64,000 nucleotides of DNA from Kordiimonas sp. SCSIO 12610 (GTDB lineage Bacteria > Pseudomonadota > Alphaproteobacteria > Sphingomonadales > Kordiimonadaceae), in assembly GCF_024398015.1 (NCBI RefSeq), contig NZ_CP073747.1, positions 310,001 through 374,000 of the forward strand. Direction: 5' to 3'. The notes under the pieces were generated by a model. The model was not told the DNA's origin. It searched no databases and saw only the letters and a list, made by a program, of their open reading frames with translations. This document shows, piece by piece, positions 9,672 through 17,813 of this stretch (its first letter is position 1; each line of letters starts with the position of its first letter). The translations under genes were made by a program, and so were the position numbers.

Positions 9672-11150
9672 TTAGAGGCCATTAAATATTGTGAACACAA
9701 GCGCTGATAACAGGCCTGAAGCCGGTACAGTAATCACCCAAGCTGCAATGATCGTAAGGAGTGCCTGACGACGCACCAGCCTTCTTTTGACAAGTGCTGG
9801 TATGTTTGCTGGGTCTTCCGGGAAGCGGCGTTTGAGGCGATCTTCCTTGGTTTTATGATTTAAATATTCACGTAGGAAACCTACGCCAAATACACCGCCA
9901 ACAGCAATATGGGTTGATGATACAGGTTGGCCGAGCCAGCTTGCAGCAATAACGGTAATTGCAGCACTTAAGGCAACACAGAACGCCCTTGCCTGATTAA
10001 GTTTCGTAATCTGACTTCCGACAGTTTTGATCAATTTGGGGCCGAAGAGCATTAACCCAATTGAAATGCCAACGGCGCCAATAATCATTACCCATAATGG
10101 CAGGGATATTTTACCGCTGGAAATGGAATTCTCGCTGGCAACACTTACAATTGCGGCGAGTGGGCCAACTGCATTTGCAACATCATTGGCGCCGTGTGCA
10201 AACGACAATAACGCGGCAGAGCAAATTAGCGGGATTGTGAATAATTTGGCAACGGCCTGCTTACTATTTCCAAGTTTCTGTGAAGCCTTGAAAACATAAG
10301 GTTTGGTAATAAACCAGAAGATAACGCCGCTTACTACGCCCAGAGCGATAATTGCAATCAAATCCAGCTTGATGATTTTTGATAAGCCCTTGATGCCCAG
10401 ATACATACTGAAGGCAGCGGCCATAATACCAACGAGAACTGGCACCCATTTATTGGAAGCGGCAATTCTGTCTTCGACATAAAGAATGTTTCTATGAATA
10501 AAGAACAAAAACCCAGCGGCGATGATACCCCCCATCATTGGGGATACGACCCAACTGCCCATAATAGCAAACAATCCGGGCCAGTTTACGCTTGAGGTGC
10601 CGGCGGCTGTGATACCTGCACCAACAATACCACCAACAACGGAGTGTGTTGTTGAAACAGGGGCGCCTAGCCATGTAGCAAGATTTAGCCAGAGGGCAGC
10701 CGACAATAAGGCTGACATCATAACCCATATAAATGTGTTGGCATCGGTTATGGTTGATGGATCAATAATGCCCTTCCTGATCGTGGATACCACGTCGCCG
10801 CCAGCGATCAGTGCCCCTGCTGCTTCAAATATAGCGGCAATCAATAAGGCTCCAAGCATTGTCAGGGCCTTTGATCCAACAGCAGGACCAATATTATTAG
10901 CAACATCGTTTGCGCCGATGTTCATAGCCATATAAGCGCCAATGACAGCCGCAACAACGATATACATATTAACAGGGGCACCACCCTGAACTACATATGT
11001 ATAGAGGAAAACAGCAACCATGAAAACAAAGGCAATACCAATATTGGTATAGGCTTTATTGTTACCAATCACACCATCGGAAAATTTATTGATTTTCTTT
11101 AAATCACCATCAACTTTGTGCTTTTGCATAAACGATGTCTTCCTAACCAC
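9672..11150 (-). CDS. Inorganic phosphate transporter, PiT family
   Basis: 492 residues with about ten membrane helices in two related halves. The duplicated PiT signature is visible as MNIGANDVANNIGPAVGSKA (about residue 75) and SFAHGANDVANAVGPLAAIV (about residue 315). The paired GAPVSTTHSVVGGIVGAG and GQPVSSTHIAVGGVFGVG motifs are also present. Length matches E. coli PitA. It would import phosphate, usually as a metal-phosphate complex, using the proton gradient. No PhoU-like partner gene is adjacent. Confidence 0.93.
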   Translation of the reverse strand: MVRKTSFMQKHKVDGDLKKINKFSDGVIGNNKAYTNIGIAFVFMVAVFLYTYVVQGGAPVNMYIVVAAVIGAYMAMNIGANDVANNIGPAVGSKALTMLGALLIAAIFEAAGALIAGGDVVSTIRKGIIDPSTITDANTFIWVMMSALLSAALWLNLATWLGAPVSTTHSVVGGIVGAGITAAGTSSVNWPGLFAIMGSWVVSPMMGGIIAAGFLFFIHRNILYVEDRIAASNKWVPVLVGIMAAAFSMYLGIKGLSKIIKLDLIAIIALGVVSGVIFWFITKPYVFKASQKLGNSKQAVAKLFTIPLICSAALLSFAHGANDVANAVGPLAAIVSVASENSISSGKISLPLWVMIIGAVGISIGLMLFGPKLIKTVGSQITKLNQARAFCVALSAAITVIAASWLGQPVSSTHIAVGGVFGVGFLREYLNHKTKEDRLKRRFPEDPANIPALVKRRLVRRQALLTIIAAWVITVPASGLLSALVFTIFNGL

Positions 11151-11307
11151 AGGGCGGTGTACGCAAACTTAGTCTGCCATGTCAGTACTGAATTATTTCA
11201 TGGGTAGCAATAGCGGTTTTTTTAAAAAGTGCGAAGCACAAACCAAACATGTCATAAAAATGTAATCAATCTAACCGTTAAGGCTTGTTTGATTGAGGTC
11301 AGGGCAT

Positions 11308-11336
11308 AAAAAAACGGGGCAATGCCCCGTTTTTAT
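11308..11336 (-). terminator. Rho-independent terminator after the first TonB-dependent receptor
   Basis: Perfect hairpin ACGGGGC-AAT-GCCCCGT (11314-11330) flanked by an A run on the left and T run on the right, so it can work on both strands. The run of seven A on the left gives the T tract for the minus-strand receptor gene. Confidence 0.85.
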
Positions 11337-11357
11337 CTAACTATATTCTATTAAGAA

Positions 11358-13874
11358 CTAGAATCTAAATCTAACCGTTGCACCATAAGTACGAGGTTGG
11401 CTTGGGTATCCAGAGACGGTCCCTGCTTGAGCAACACCGTCAAAGACAGTAGTGAGGAACTGCGAATCTGTAAGGTTCCTACCCCAAATACTAAGCTCCA
11501 CACCGCTTGTGAGGCGAAGTGTTAGCGCAGCATTCAAAAGGTTCACCTCACGCTGGAATATTTCAGTATTACCCAAAGCTGTGTTGAACGTTGGCAGACC
11601 GTTATTGATGTCTACGTTGCTTTCATGGTTATAATCAACGCGCGCAATCAATTCCGCCCCGCTATCAAACTCATGTGTATATGTTGCAGATGTAGCAATA
11701 TTCCACTCGGCAACACCACCAACAGGCTGACCTGTTAAGTCACCCGTTGGTGAACCAGGGAACGAGTCGAATTCAGCGTCAAGATATGTTACCGCAAATG
11801 TCAACACGAGTGGTGGTGTTGGGTTCCATGTTGAATCGAATTCGAAACCGCGTGTTGATTGCTCACCAGCGTTTGCGAGTGCAAAACCTGTTCCTGTAAA
11901 GGCATTTGATTGGAAGCCATCAACCGTTTGATCAAACAATGCTACGTTGAAATTGAAATAGTCAAACTGTGCCTTGAAACCAAGCTCAAATACTTCCGCG
12001 TCTTCTGGACCTGCAAAGCGTGTACCTGTGGCTAGGTTTGGAACCGCTAGACCAGCATTAAGGATGTTAGAAGCAGGTGCTAATAGCGTACTTCCGAACG
12101 GACCAGGTGTGAAATCAGCCACAGTCGGACGCGAGTCCCGTGATAAGTTTACGGATGAGGCTTTAAAACCAGTCGCATACGTGAAGTAGGTATTAAAGTT
12201 ATCATTGATTTCATACGTAGCACGTAATGTGTAGGAGAAATCATCATCATCAGTTTCACCAGACTCAACAGCATTTGGAATATTTACAAATGGGGGTTGG
12301 AACTGGAATGGCTGTAAAGCAAGCAATGGATTAAGCGCAGGGTTAGTGGCCGCAGCGACAAGGGGTGCTGCTGCAGGGCTATTGACAAACTGGCGCAGAG
12401 CGACAGGATCAGCAGCGGCAGCGCCGATAAACTGAGCAGCCTGACCAGCAAGGAAAACATCAACTAAGTTAACGTTCGCCAGTGGATCAAGGGCGTTGAG
12501 ATTGATCGCAAAATCTTTTTGATCAGTTGTGTAGTTAAAACCAGCTGTAAGTGTTAAGCGATCTGTTACTTCAAAATCTACTGTACCGAAGATGGACAGC
12601 GCTTCATTGTCCAACGTAAGAGTTTCATCTGTCAGCAGACCAGGGCTAAAGATACTATTGTTCGGGAAGCCAAGCAATGCTTCCACACCAGCAAAAGTAC
12701 CCGGAGCACCAGTTAATAGTTCAAAGAATTGACGCGCTTGTGAGCCAGTTGTTAAAGAACTTTCCTGATCGACGCTTTCATTAAAATAAAAGCCACCAAG
12801 AAGGAAATTAAACGGCCCGTCAAATTCTGACGCAACACGGAATTCCTGAGTAAAGGTTTTGAGATCCTGATCTGTTAACTGGTCAACAACATCAGCATTT
12901 GAGAAGTCAACATCTTGATTACCAAATGACTCAAGCTTTCTGTATGATGTGATCGACGTGAAGGTTAGAGTTTCAGTGCTATAATCACCTTGTAACGAGA
13001 TACCATAGTTATCAATCTCGTTCTCTGGCAGGGTATTCAGTCCAGTATTAAATGTGAACGGATCGTTGACATCAATCGTTGCCCCTAATGCCTGGAGAGC
13101 TGGTACAGTTGGTCCAGCAAAAACATTTCCGGCAAAGCAACAAATTTCATCAATCTTCGAATAATCACCAATTAAACGGAATTTAAGATCGTCACTAGGT
13201 GTCCAAAGTAACTGACCACGTGCGTTCCAGCGATCACGATTATTCAGGTCTTCGTTGAGGTTTACAATAGTTGCATACCCATCACGGCGGTTGTAGCTAC
13301 CATCCACTGAGAAGGCCACTGTATCACTAATAGGACCAGTAACATCACCTTCAACCACGACTGCATCAAAATTACCATAGGTAATCCCAAAAGAGCCCCC
13401 GTATTCAAACTGAGGTTCTTGCGTCACAATGTTGATGACACCAGCAGACGCATTTTTACCGAACAATGTTGATTGTGGGCCGCGCAAAATTTCAACTCGG
13501 GCTACGTTTGCTAAATCGCTAATTTGTCCTGCTGAGCGGGAGCGGAATACACCGTCAATGAATACGCCTACTGACGGTTCCACACCAACATTGTTGGCAC
13601 CGTTACCAAATCCGCGAATGATGAATGTGGTATTTGCAGAACTCTGTAATTGGCTAACACGTAGGGATGGCGCAACAGTTTGCAAATCAAGCAGGTCACG
13701 AATCTGCGCCTGTTCAATGGTTGCTTCACTTGTAACAGATACCGACACAGGTAGTTCTTTTAGGGTTTGTTCCCGTTTTTGTGCGGTAATCACAATCTCT
13801 TCGATTTGTGCCATTGCTGGCGCTGAGGCCAAAAGCGCTGTGAGCGCTGTACCCGCTAATAAGGTAGCTTTCAT
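11358..13874 (-). CDS. TonB-dependent receptor (outer membrane)
   Basis: 838 residues. Signal peptide MKATLLAGTALTALLASAPAM with cleavage after MAQ, a TonB box EEIVITAQKR directly after it, then a plug domain (about 35-155, with RVEILRGPQSTLFGKNASAGVINI) and a 22-strand barrel ending in the outer-membrane signature aromatic residue (ATVRFRF). It takes up an unidentified ligand using energy from TonB. The extracellular loops are rich in Asn, Ala and Phe. SD GGGAGAG precedes the ATG. No transporter or regulator is adjacent to suggest the ligand. Confidence 0.93.
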   Translation of the reverse strand: MKATLLAGTALTALLASAPAMAQIEEIVITAQKREQTLKELPVSVSVTSEATIEQAQIRDLLDLQTVAPSLRVSQLQSSANTTFIIRGFGNGANNVGVEPSVGVFIDGVFRSRSAGQISDLANVARVEILRGPQSTLFGKNASAGVINIVTQEPQFEYGGSFGITYGNFDAVVVEGDVTGPISDTVAFSVDGSYNRRDGYATIVNLNEDLNNRDRWNARGQLLWTPSDDLKFRLIGDYSKIDEICCFAGNVFAGPTVPALQALGATIDVNDPFTFNTGLNTLPENEIDNYGISLQGDYSTETLTFTSITSYRKLESFGNQDVDFSNADVVDQLTDQDLKTFTQEFRVASEFDGPFNFLLGGFYFNESVDQESSLTTGSQARQFFELLTGAPGTFAGVEALLGFPNNSIFSPGLLTDETLTLDNEALSIFGTVDFEVTDRLTLTAGFNYTTDQKDFAINLNALDPLANVNLVDVFLAGQAAQFIGAAAADPVALRQFVNSPAAAPLVAAATNPALNPLLALQPFQFQPPFVNIPNAVESGETDDDDFSYTLRATYEINDNFNTYFTYATGFKASSVNLSRDSRPTVADFTPGPFGSTLLAPASNILNAGLAVPNLATGTRFAGPEDAEVFELGFKAQFDYFNFNVALFDQTVDGFQSNAFTGTGFALANAGEQSTRGFEFDSTWNPTPPLVLTFAVTYLDAEFDSFPGSPTGDLTGQPVGGVAEWNIATSATYTHEFDSGAELIARVDYNHESNVDINNGLPTFNTALGNTEIFQREVNLLNAALTLRLTSGVELSIWGRNLTDSQFLTTVFDGVAQAGTVSGYPSQPRTYGATVRFRF

Positions 13875-14148
13875 ATTTCTCTCCCAAGATCAATAGTGTT
13901 GATCAGACAACTCTCCATCCTCAGTTTCACTTGGTTGGGCAAAGACGTCAAGAAATTCATTATCTTATCAGGGCTTATGAAAGTGATCTTTTATCGAGTG
14001 TTGTAATTTTACGTTACGAAACCCTGAAAATATAAAGTGATCGAATATTTCATGTTTTTTAGGATAAATTGCCAAAAATAACAGAGGTCCGGACTGTTGC
14101 TGTATATATTGTGCGTTTGGACCAGCAAAAATGATTCACAACTGATAT
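13875..14148. promoter_or_regulatory. Upstream region of the first TonB-dependent receptor
   Basis: Non-coding region between the two receptor genes. An inverted repeat GATCAA-TAGTG-TTGATC (13888-13904) ends 13 bases before the start codon, against the Shine-Dalgarno sequence, where a bound protein or RNA stem could block translation. AAGTGATC occurs twice further out (near 13981 and 14035). No clear Fur or RirA iron box could be recognised by eye. Confidence 0.35.
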
Positions 14149-14187
14149 ACAAAAAAGCGAGAGAAAGAATGATCTTTCCCTCGCTTG
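14149..14187 (-). terminator. Rho-independent terminator after the second TonB-dependent receptor
   Basis: Minus-strand hairpin AAGCGAGGGAAAG / CTTTCTCTCGCTT with one mismatch, followed by a T run (TTTTTTG). It starts 28 bases past the receptor stop codon. Confidence 0.85.
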
Positions 14188-14214
14188 ATAATGATTGATT
14201 GAATAACGAGCTGC

Positions 14215-16914
14215 TTAGAAATTAAGCCCTAGTTCAAAATATACTACGCGTCCGCGTGGATCATGAAGTCTTGATTCAAAACCACCGTTTGTCGCAACAA
14301 ATGGAGGATCCTGATCAAACAGATTGATCGCACCAACAGTCAAGCGTGTATCCCCGAAGCTTTCGAAGACTTGACCAAGGTTCAAAGCGTATTGAACATC
14401 AACAGTTGTCTGACTGTCAATTGTTGAACCAGGGTTTTGGTTGTCATCAATTCCATCGATGAAGCGAACGAAAACGCGTGCTTCATGTGTGTCGTTTACA
14501 AAGGATATACCTGTGTTGAAACGAAACTCTGGTGTTGGTCGGCTACCCACACCCAGTAGTGCAAAGTTTCTGCTTCCTAGACCATCAACCTCAGTACCCG
14601 CACCGGTTACAAAGTCATAGCCAAGCACCCATGTACCATCGAAGAATGGCTGGAACACACCATAATCAGTGTCGATGTCATATTTGATACTAAGGTCAAG
14701 ACCATCGGTATCGATGCTTGATGCGTTAACAAAGTCATTATTAACAATAACAATCTGCCCTGGGTTGGCTGCAGTACCATCGCCGCCAGCGCGGATTACA
14801 GCAGAACCAAGTGGATCGTTGTTAACAATCTCTTGGAAACTGGTCGTAATGATCGCATCAGTGAAGCTGTAATTGAAATAATCAATATCAATGCTTAGTC
14901 CATCAACTGGACGCCATGAAGCGCCAAAGTTCAGTGCTTCAGACTGCTCAGGATTAAGTGGTCGGCCGTTGCCGCCAGCAGGAACATCAGTTCTAACCGC
15001 AGCAAATACCGTAGACCCTGTGAGAGGATCACTGATCTGGTTCAAGCTTGTGTTAACACCAAACTGTTGGAATACGGACGGTGCTCGGAAACTTGTAGAA
15101 TAGGTTCCGCGAAGTGTAAGCGTATCCGTTGGACGCCAGAGTAACTGGAACTTAGGATCTAATGTATCGCCAATAGTTCCGCCATAATCTTCAAAACGTA
15201 GCGCGCCTGAGAACTCTAACGTGTCAGTAAGCGGAACTGCAACCTCAGCAAAGAAGGCATAAGGTGAACGACTATCAGAGAAGTCAGGGTTACCAATTAA
15301 GAAACCAAAACCATCGTTGTTAGAAATTTCGTCAAATTCAGAATCGAGTGATTCATCCCTGTACTGGAAACCAACAGCAAGTCCGATTTCGCCGGCCGGT
15401 ACTTCTCCAACGGTTCCTGATACTACCGCATCAATAACGGTCAGCTCAGAAACAGCATTGTTTATAGATTCGCCAATAATAAAGTCGAGTACGGCATCGC
15501 TGTTTGGTGCTGTAGTGAAGCTGGTAGCAAACGGGTTGAAGAATTCACCAGATGGTGTGTTACCAAATAAGGCTGCCTGGAAATTATCTGTGATCGTGTC
15601 TTCTGTGCTTCGGAAGTGATCGTTGCGGGCATATGTAACACCCAAATCATAATTCCAGTTTCCATCAGCTCCAAAATCACCCTGCAAGGAACCTGAGATA
15701 CGGAATGTTTCATTTCGTGTAATCTGAGGTGAAACATCACCGCCGTTACCAATAGCACGGCCGAAGAAGATCGCTGTGGTTCCAAACACGTTATTTGGGT
15801 TGGTGGTCGGTATCACAGCACTGCCAGTTTGCAAAAATGGGAACGTTGGTGAGTTACCCCGAATGGCTTCATTGTCTGCGTAGGCCGCTTCTAAGTGGAA
15901 TTTGGTTGTGTCATTAATATCGTAATTAATCGCGCCATATACTTGAATGCGCTCTTCCTCAGGAACGAGATTAAAGAAATCACCAAAGTCAAATTGACAA
16001 ACGCCTGGTGTAAAACCAGCTACAGGAACAGGGGCTCCTGCTGGTGTGCCGCCAAATTCCGCACAACCTGTTGGGTCAATAAAGAAGCTTGGGAATGTAC
16101 CAGCTGGTAACCCTAAGGCGGTTTCTGTTGCACGAATTTGCGGGATAAGGGCCGGTACGATAAATGCACCAGGATTACCGAGCGATGATGTGTCATTCTC
16201 AGGCAAGCTTAAGCGGCGCTCTTCGGTTGTAAGAGGTGTGCGATCAAAATAGCTACCTGCTAACAAAACATGGAGACGGTCATTACCCCAACCAAATTTC
16301 GCTTGTAAGAGCAGGTCATCTTGGCTGCCTTCATCTGTTACAAAGCCATAGCGGCCTGTTGTTGTGAAGCCTTCGAATTTATCATCTGTGTATAGATTGA
16401 CCACGCCGGCTACTGCGTCTGAACCATAAATAGCTGCCGCGCCGTCTTTTAGAATTTCTACGCGTTGGATAGCGATTTGCGGGACAAGGGAATTGGTGTC
16501 TACAAACTGTAGGCCGTCATTTGTATTCGATGCGGTCACCACTTGCCTGCGACCGTTCAATAGAACAAGGGTAGAGGCTACGCCTAGTCCGCGAAGGTTA
16601 AAGTTTGCTGTACCTGTTGTTGCGCCTTGTGTGAAGGCGTCAGGATTGTTTTGTGATCCATTGTTGATTGTCAGCGTTTGGACCAGATCAGCAATTTGAG
16701 TTGCACCGATGGCATTTAAGTCATTTGCATTTACAACTGAAATAGGTGATGCGCTATTTTCCTGTGACCGGCCTCTGATATACGAACCAGTTACAACCAC
16801 TTCTTCAATGGTTTCATCCTCGCTCGCTTGCTGCGCGGAAACATTTGCGGAAAACAAAACTGAAACACCACTAAGTGTCAGTGCGGTAGATGCTAGAAAT
16901 TTAGATATCTGCAT
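14215..16914 (-). CDS. TonB-dependent receptor (outer membrane), second type
   Basis: 899 residues with signal peptide (MQISKFLASTALTLSGVSVL, cleavage after NVSAQ), TonB box IEEVVVTGSYIRG, a plug with the pattern LNGRRQVV and RVEILKDGAAAIYGSDAVAGVVNL, and a barrel ending YFELGLNF. The GSYIRG and GRR..DGAAAIYGSDA signatures mark the large proteobacterial receptor group distinct from the first receptor, so the two are not a recent duplication. Ligand unknown; members of this group often import carbohydrates or peptides. Strong SD AGGAGG precedes the ATG. Confidence 0.93.
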   Translation of the reverse strand: MQISKFLASTALTLSGVSVLFSANVSAQQASEDETIEEVVVTGSYIRGRSQENSASPISVVNANDLNAIGATQIADLVQTLTINNGSQNNPDAFTQGATTGTANFNLRGLGVASTLVLLNGRRQVVTASNTNDGLQFVDTNSLVPQIAIQRVEILKDGAAAIYGSDAVAGVVNLYTDDKFEGFTTTGRYGFVTDEGSQDDLLLQAKFGWGNDRLHVLLAGSYFDRTPLTTEERRLSLPENDTSSLGNPGAFIVPALIPQIRATETALGLPAGTFPSFFIDPTGCAEFGGTPAGAPVPVAGFTPGVCQFDFGDFFNLVPEEERIQVYGAINYDINDTTKFHLEAAYADNEAIRGNSPTFPFLQTGSAVIPTTNPNNVFGTTAIFFGRAIGNGGDVSPQITRNETFRISGSLQGDFGADGNWNYDLGVTYARNDHFRSTEDTITDNFQAALFGNTPSGEFFNPFATSFTTAPNSDAVLDFIIGESINNAVSELTVIDAVVSGTVGEVPAGEIGLAVGFQYRDESLDSEFDEISNNDGFGFLIGNPDFSDSRSPYAFFAEVAVPLTDTLEFSGALRFEDYGGTIGDTLDPKFQLLWRPTDTLTLRGTYSTSFRAPSVFQQFGVNTSLNQISDPLTGSTVFAAVRTDVPAGGNGRPLNPEQSEALNFGASWRPVDGLSIDIDYFNYSFTDAIITTSFQEIVNNDPLGSAVIRAGGDGTAANPGQIVIVNNDFVNASSIDTDGLDLSIKYDIDTDYGVFQPFFDGTWVLGYDFVTGAGTEVDGLGSRNFALLGVGSRPTPEFRFNTGISFVNDTHEARVFVRFIDGIDDNQNPGSTIDSQTTVDVQYALNLGQVFESFGDTRLTVGAINLFDQDPPFVATNGGFESRLHDPRGRVVYFELGLNF

Positions 16915-17065
16915 ATAAATCCTCCTATCGTGACATGCGTCACGCCTCTATTAATACTCCCCATTAATTATAGGACAGATTTTTTGCCTTGAGGTCAAGG
17001 GTTTATCGTATCTGGCATGCTGAAAATGCATATTAAAGTTGCTGCTAAGCAACAATGTAAACTTC

Positions 17066-17467
17066 TTAAACTGGGTTTATCGTTGCTTGTACGACGAAGA
17101 TATTAACTTTCTCACCGTCAAGCCGCCTTGCAGCAAAAGGTTTCAGGTAACCTGCGATAAGGTCCGCCTGAAGTGGTTTATTCACGTCAAAATAATGCTT
17201 GGATAAAGCAATTAATGCAGAGACAAAATCCGACTTTATCTGCGGAAGGCGCTCTTTTATAGGCTCCACATCACTGGGGTCCAAAACTTCGAGAACCAAT
17301 TGTATAGTCACTTGTCCGGTAATACGCCCACGTTGATACAACGAGAATTGAATTGGATCGACCTGTATCTCTGTGGAGAAATCTTCGGCTGACTGAGCAA
17401 AGATGGTTTCATTGCCTTCGAGCAACAAATACATCGACGTAACCAATATAAGTATAAACCTGATCAT
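17066..17467 (-). CDS. Small secreted protein, possibly FliL-like
   Basis: 133 residues from the chosen ATG, which opens a hydrophobic signal or anchor (MIRFILILVTSMYLLLEGNE). The rest has the pattern VDPIQFSLYQRGRITGQVTIQLVLEV, then a helix ending in SDFVSALIALSKHYFD, and FVVQATINPV. This layout resembles alphaproteobacterial proteins loosely related to the FliL C-terminal domain, found near flagellar genes, but the match is weak and by eye. The frame is open upstream to 17569, yet those codons just translate a heptamer repeat (HIAF, HIAI), so I exclude them. Its neighbour at 17814 has flagellin-like ends. Confidence 0.55.
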   Translation of the reverse strand: MIRFILILVTSMYLLLEGNETIFAQSAEDFSTEIQVDPIQFSLYQRGRITGQVTIQLVLEVLDPSDVEPIKERLPQIKSDFVSALIALSKHYFDVNKPLQADLIAGYLKPFAARRLDGEKVNIFVVQATINPV

Positions 17468-17514
17468 GCGTAGATCATGATTGAAAGTGAAGGCTATGGC
17501 AAGAAGGCTATTTA

Positions 17515-17570
17515 TTGCAATATGCAATTTAAATGCAATATGCAATAAAAAATCAAATGCAATATGCAAT
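17515..17570. repeat. Six ATGCAAT heptamers in three tandem pairs
   Basis: Heptamers start at 17515 (TTGCAAT), 17522, 17533, 17540, 17557 and 17564; the other five are exact ATGCAAT. Each pair is back to back; pair starts are 18 and 24 bases apart. They lie just upstream of the chosen start of the small secreted protein, where a multi-site regulator would bind. Confidence 0.8.
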
Positions 17571-17643
17571 AAAAGTTAATCTATAATTCTATCCATACAA
17601 AAATAATCCACTAAGTATCTGTTTTTAATAGATAATTATATTT

Positions 17644-17790
17644 CATGCCTGTTTGGCATGGTACTTGTAAACAATCAAGTACCTCTCGAGCAGGGGTGTG
17701 GGAATAGGTTATTATTTTACTCGACCCCCAATCGTGCACCTATTCCCGCAAACCCCGCGAGAAAAAGCTACACACCCGTGTAGCTTTTTT
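17644..17790 (+). ncRNA. Candidate structured small RNA
   Basis: Four hairpins follow one another: CATGCC/GGCATG (17644-17660), GGTACTTG/CAAGTACC (17660-17683), a long imperfect helix between 17685-17709 and 17738-17761 whose core is GGGAATAGGT/ACCTATTCCC, and a terminator hairpin with six T at 17785-17790. Upstream is AT-rich with a -10-like GATAAT at 17631. No reading frame fits. I do not recognise it as 6S, SRP, tmRNA or a known riboswitch. The strand is uncertain because hairpins look alike on both; the plus strand has the better T tract. It could instead be only a terminator region. Confidence 0.35.
17762..17790. terminator. Bidirectional rho-independent terminator
   Basis: Perfect 12-base-pair stem AAAAAGCTACAC / GTGTAGCTTTTT with loop ACCC. 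It ends the 1019-residue protein gene on the minus strand and could end a small RNA on the plus strand. Confidence 0.88.
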
Positions 17791-17813
17791 CATTTCGTGA
17801 ATAATTAGCGTTT

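Noticed and set aside
13429-13896. 155-residue plus-strand frame opposite the first receptor's N-terminus
   Set aside because: Opposite-strand shadow of a signal peptide and plug domain that are clearly coding.
17468-17569. N-terminal extension of the small FliL-like protein
   Set aside because: The codons only translate the ATGCAAT heptamer array (HIAF repeats), and an internal ATG begins a proper signal sequence.
17644-17790. 6S RNA or a known riboswitch
   Set aside because: Hairpin order and conserved bases do not fit those families as far as I can judge; kept only as an unassigned candidate.
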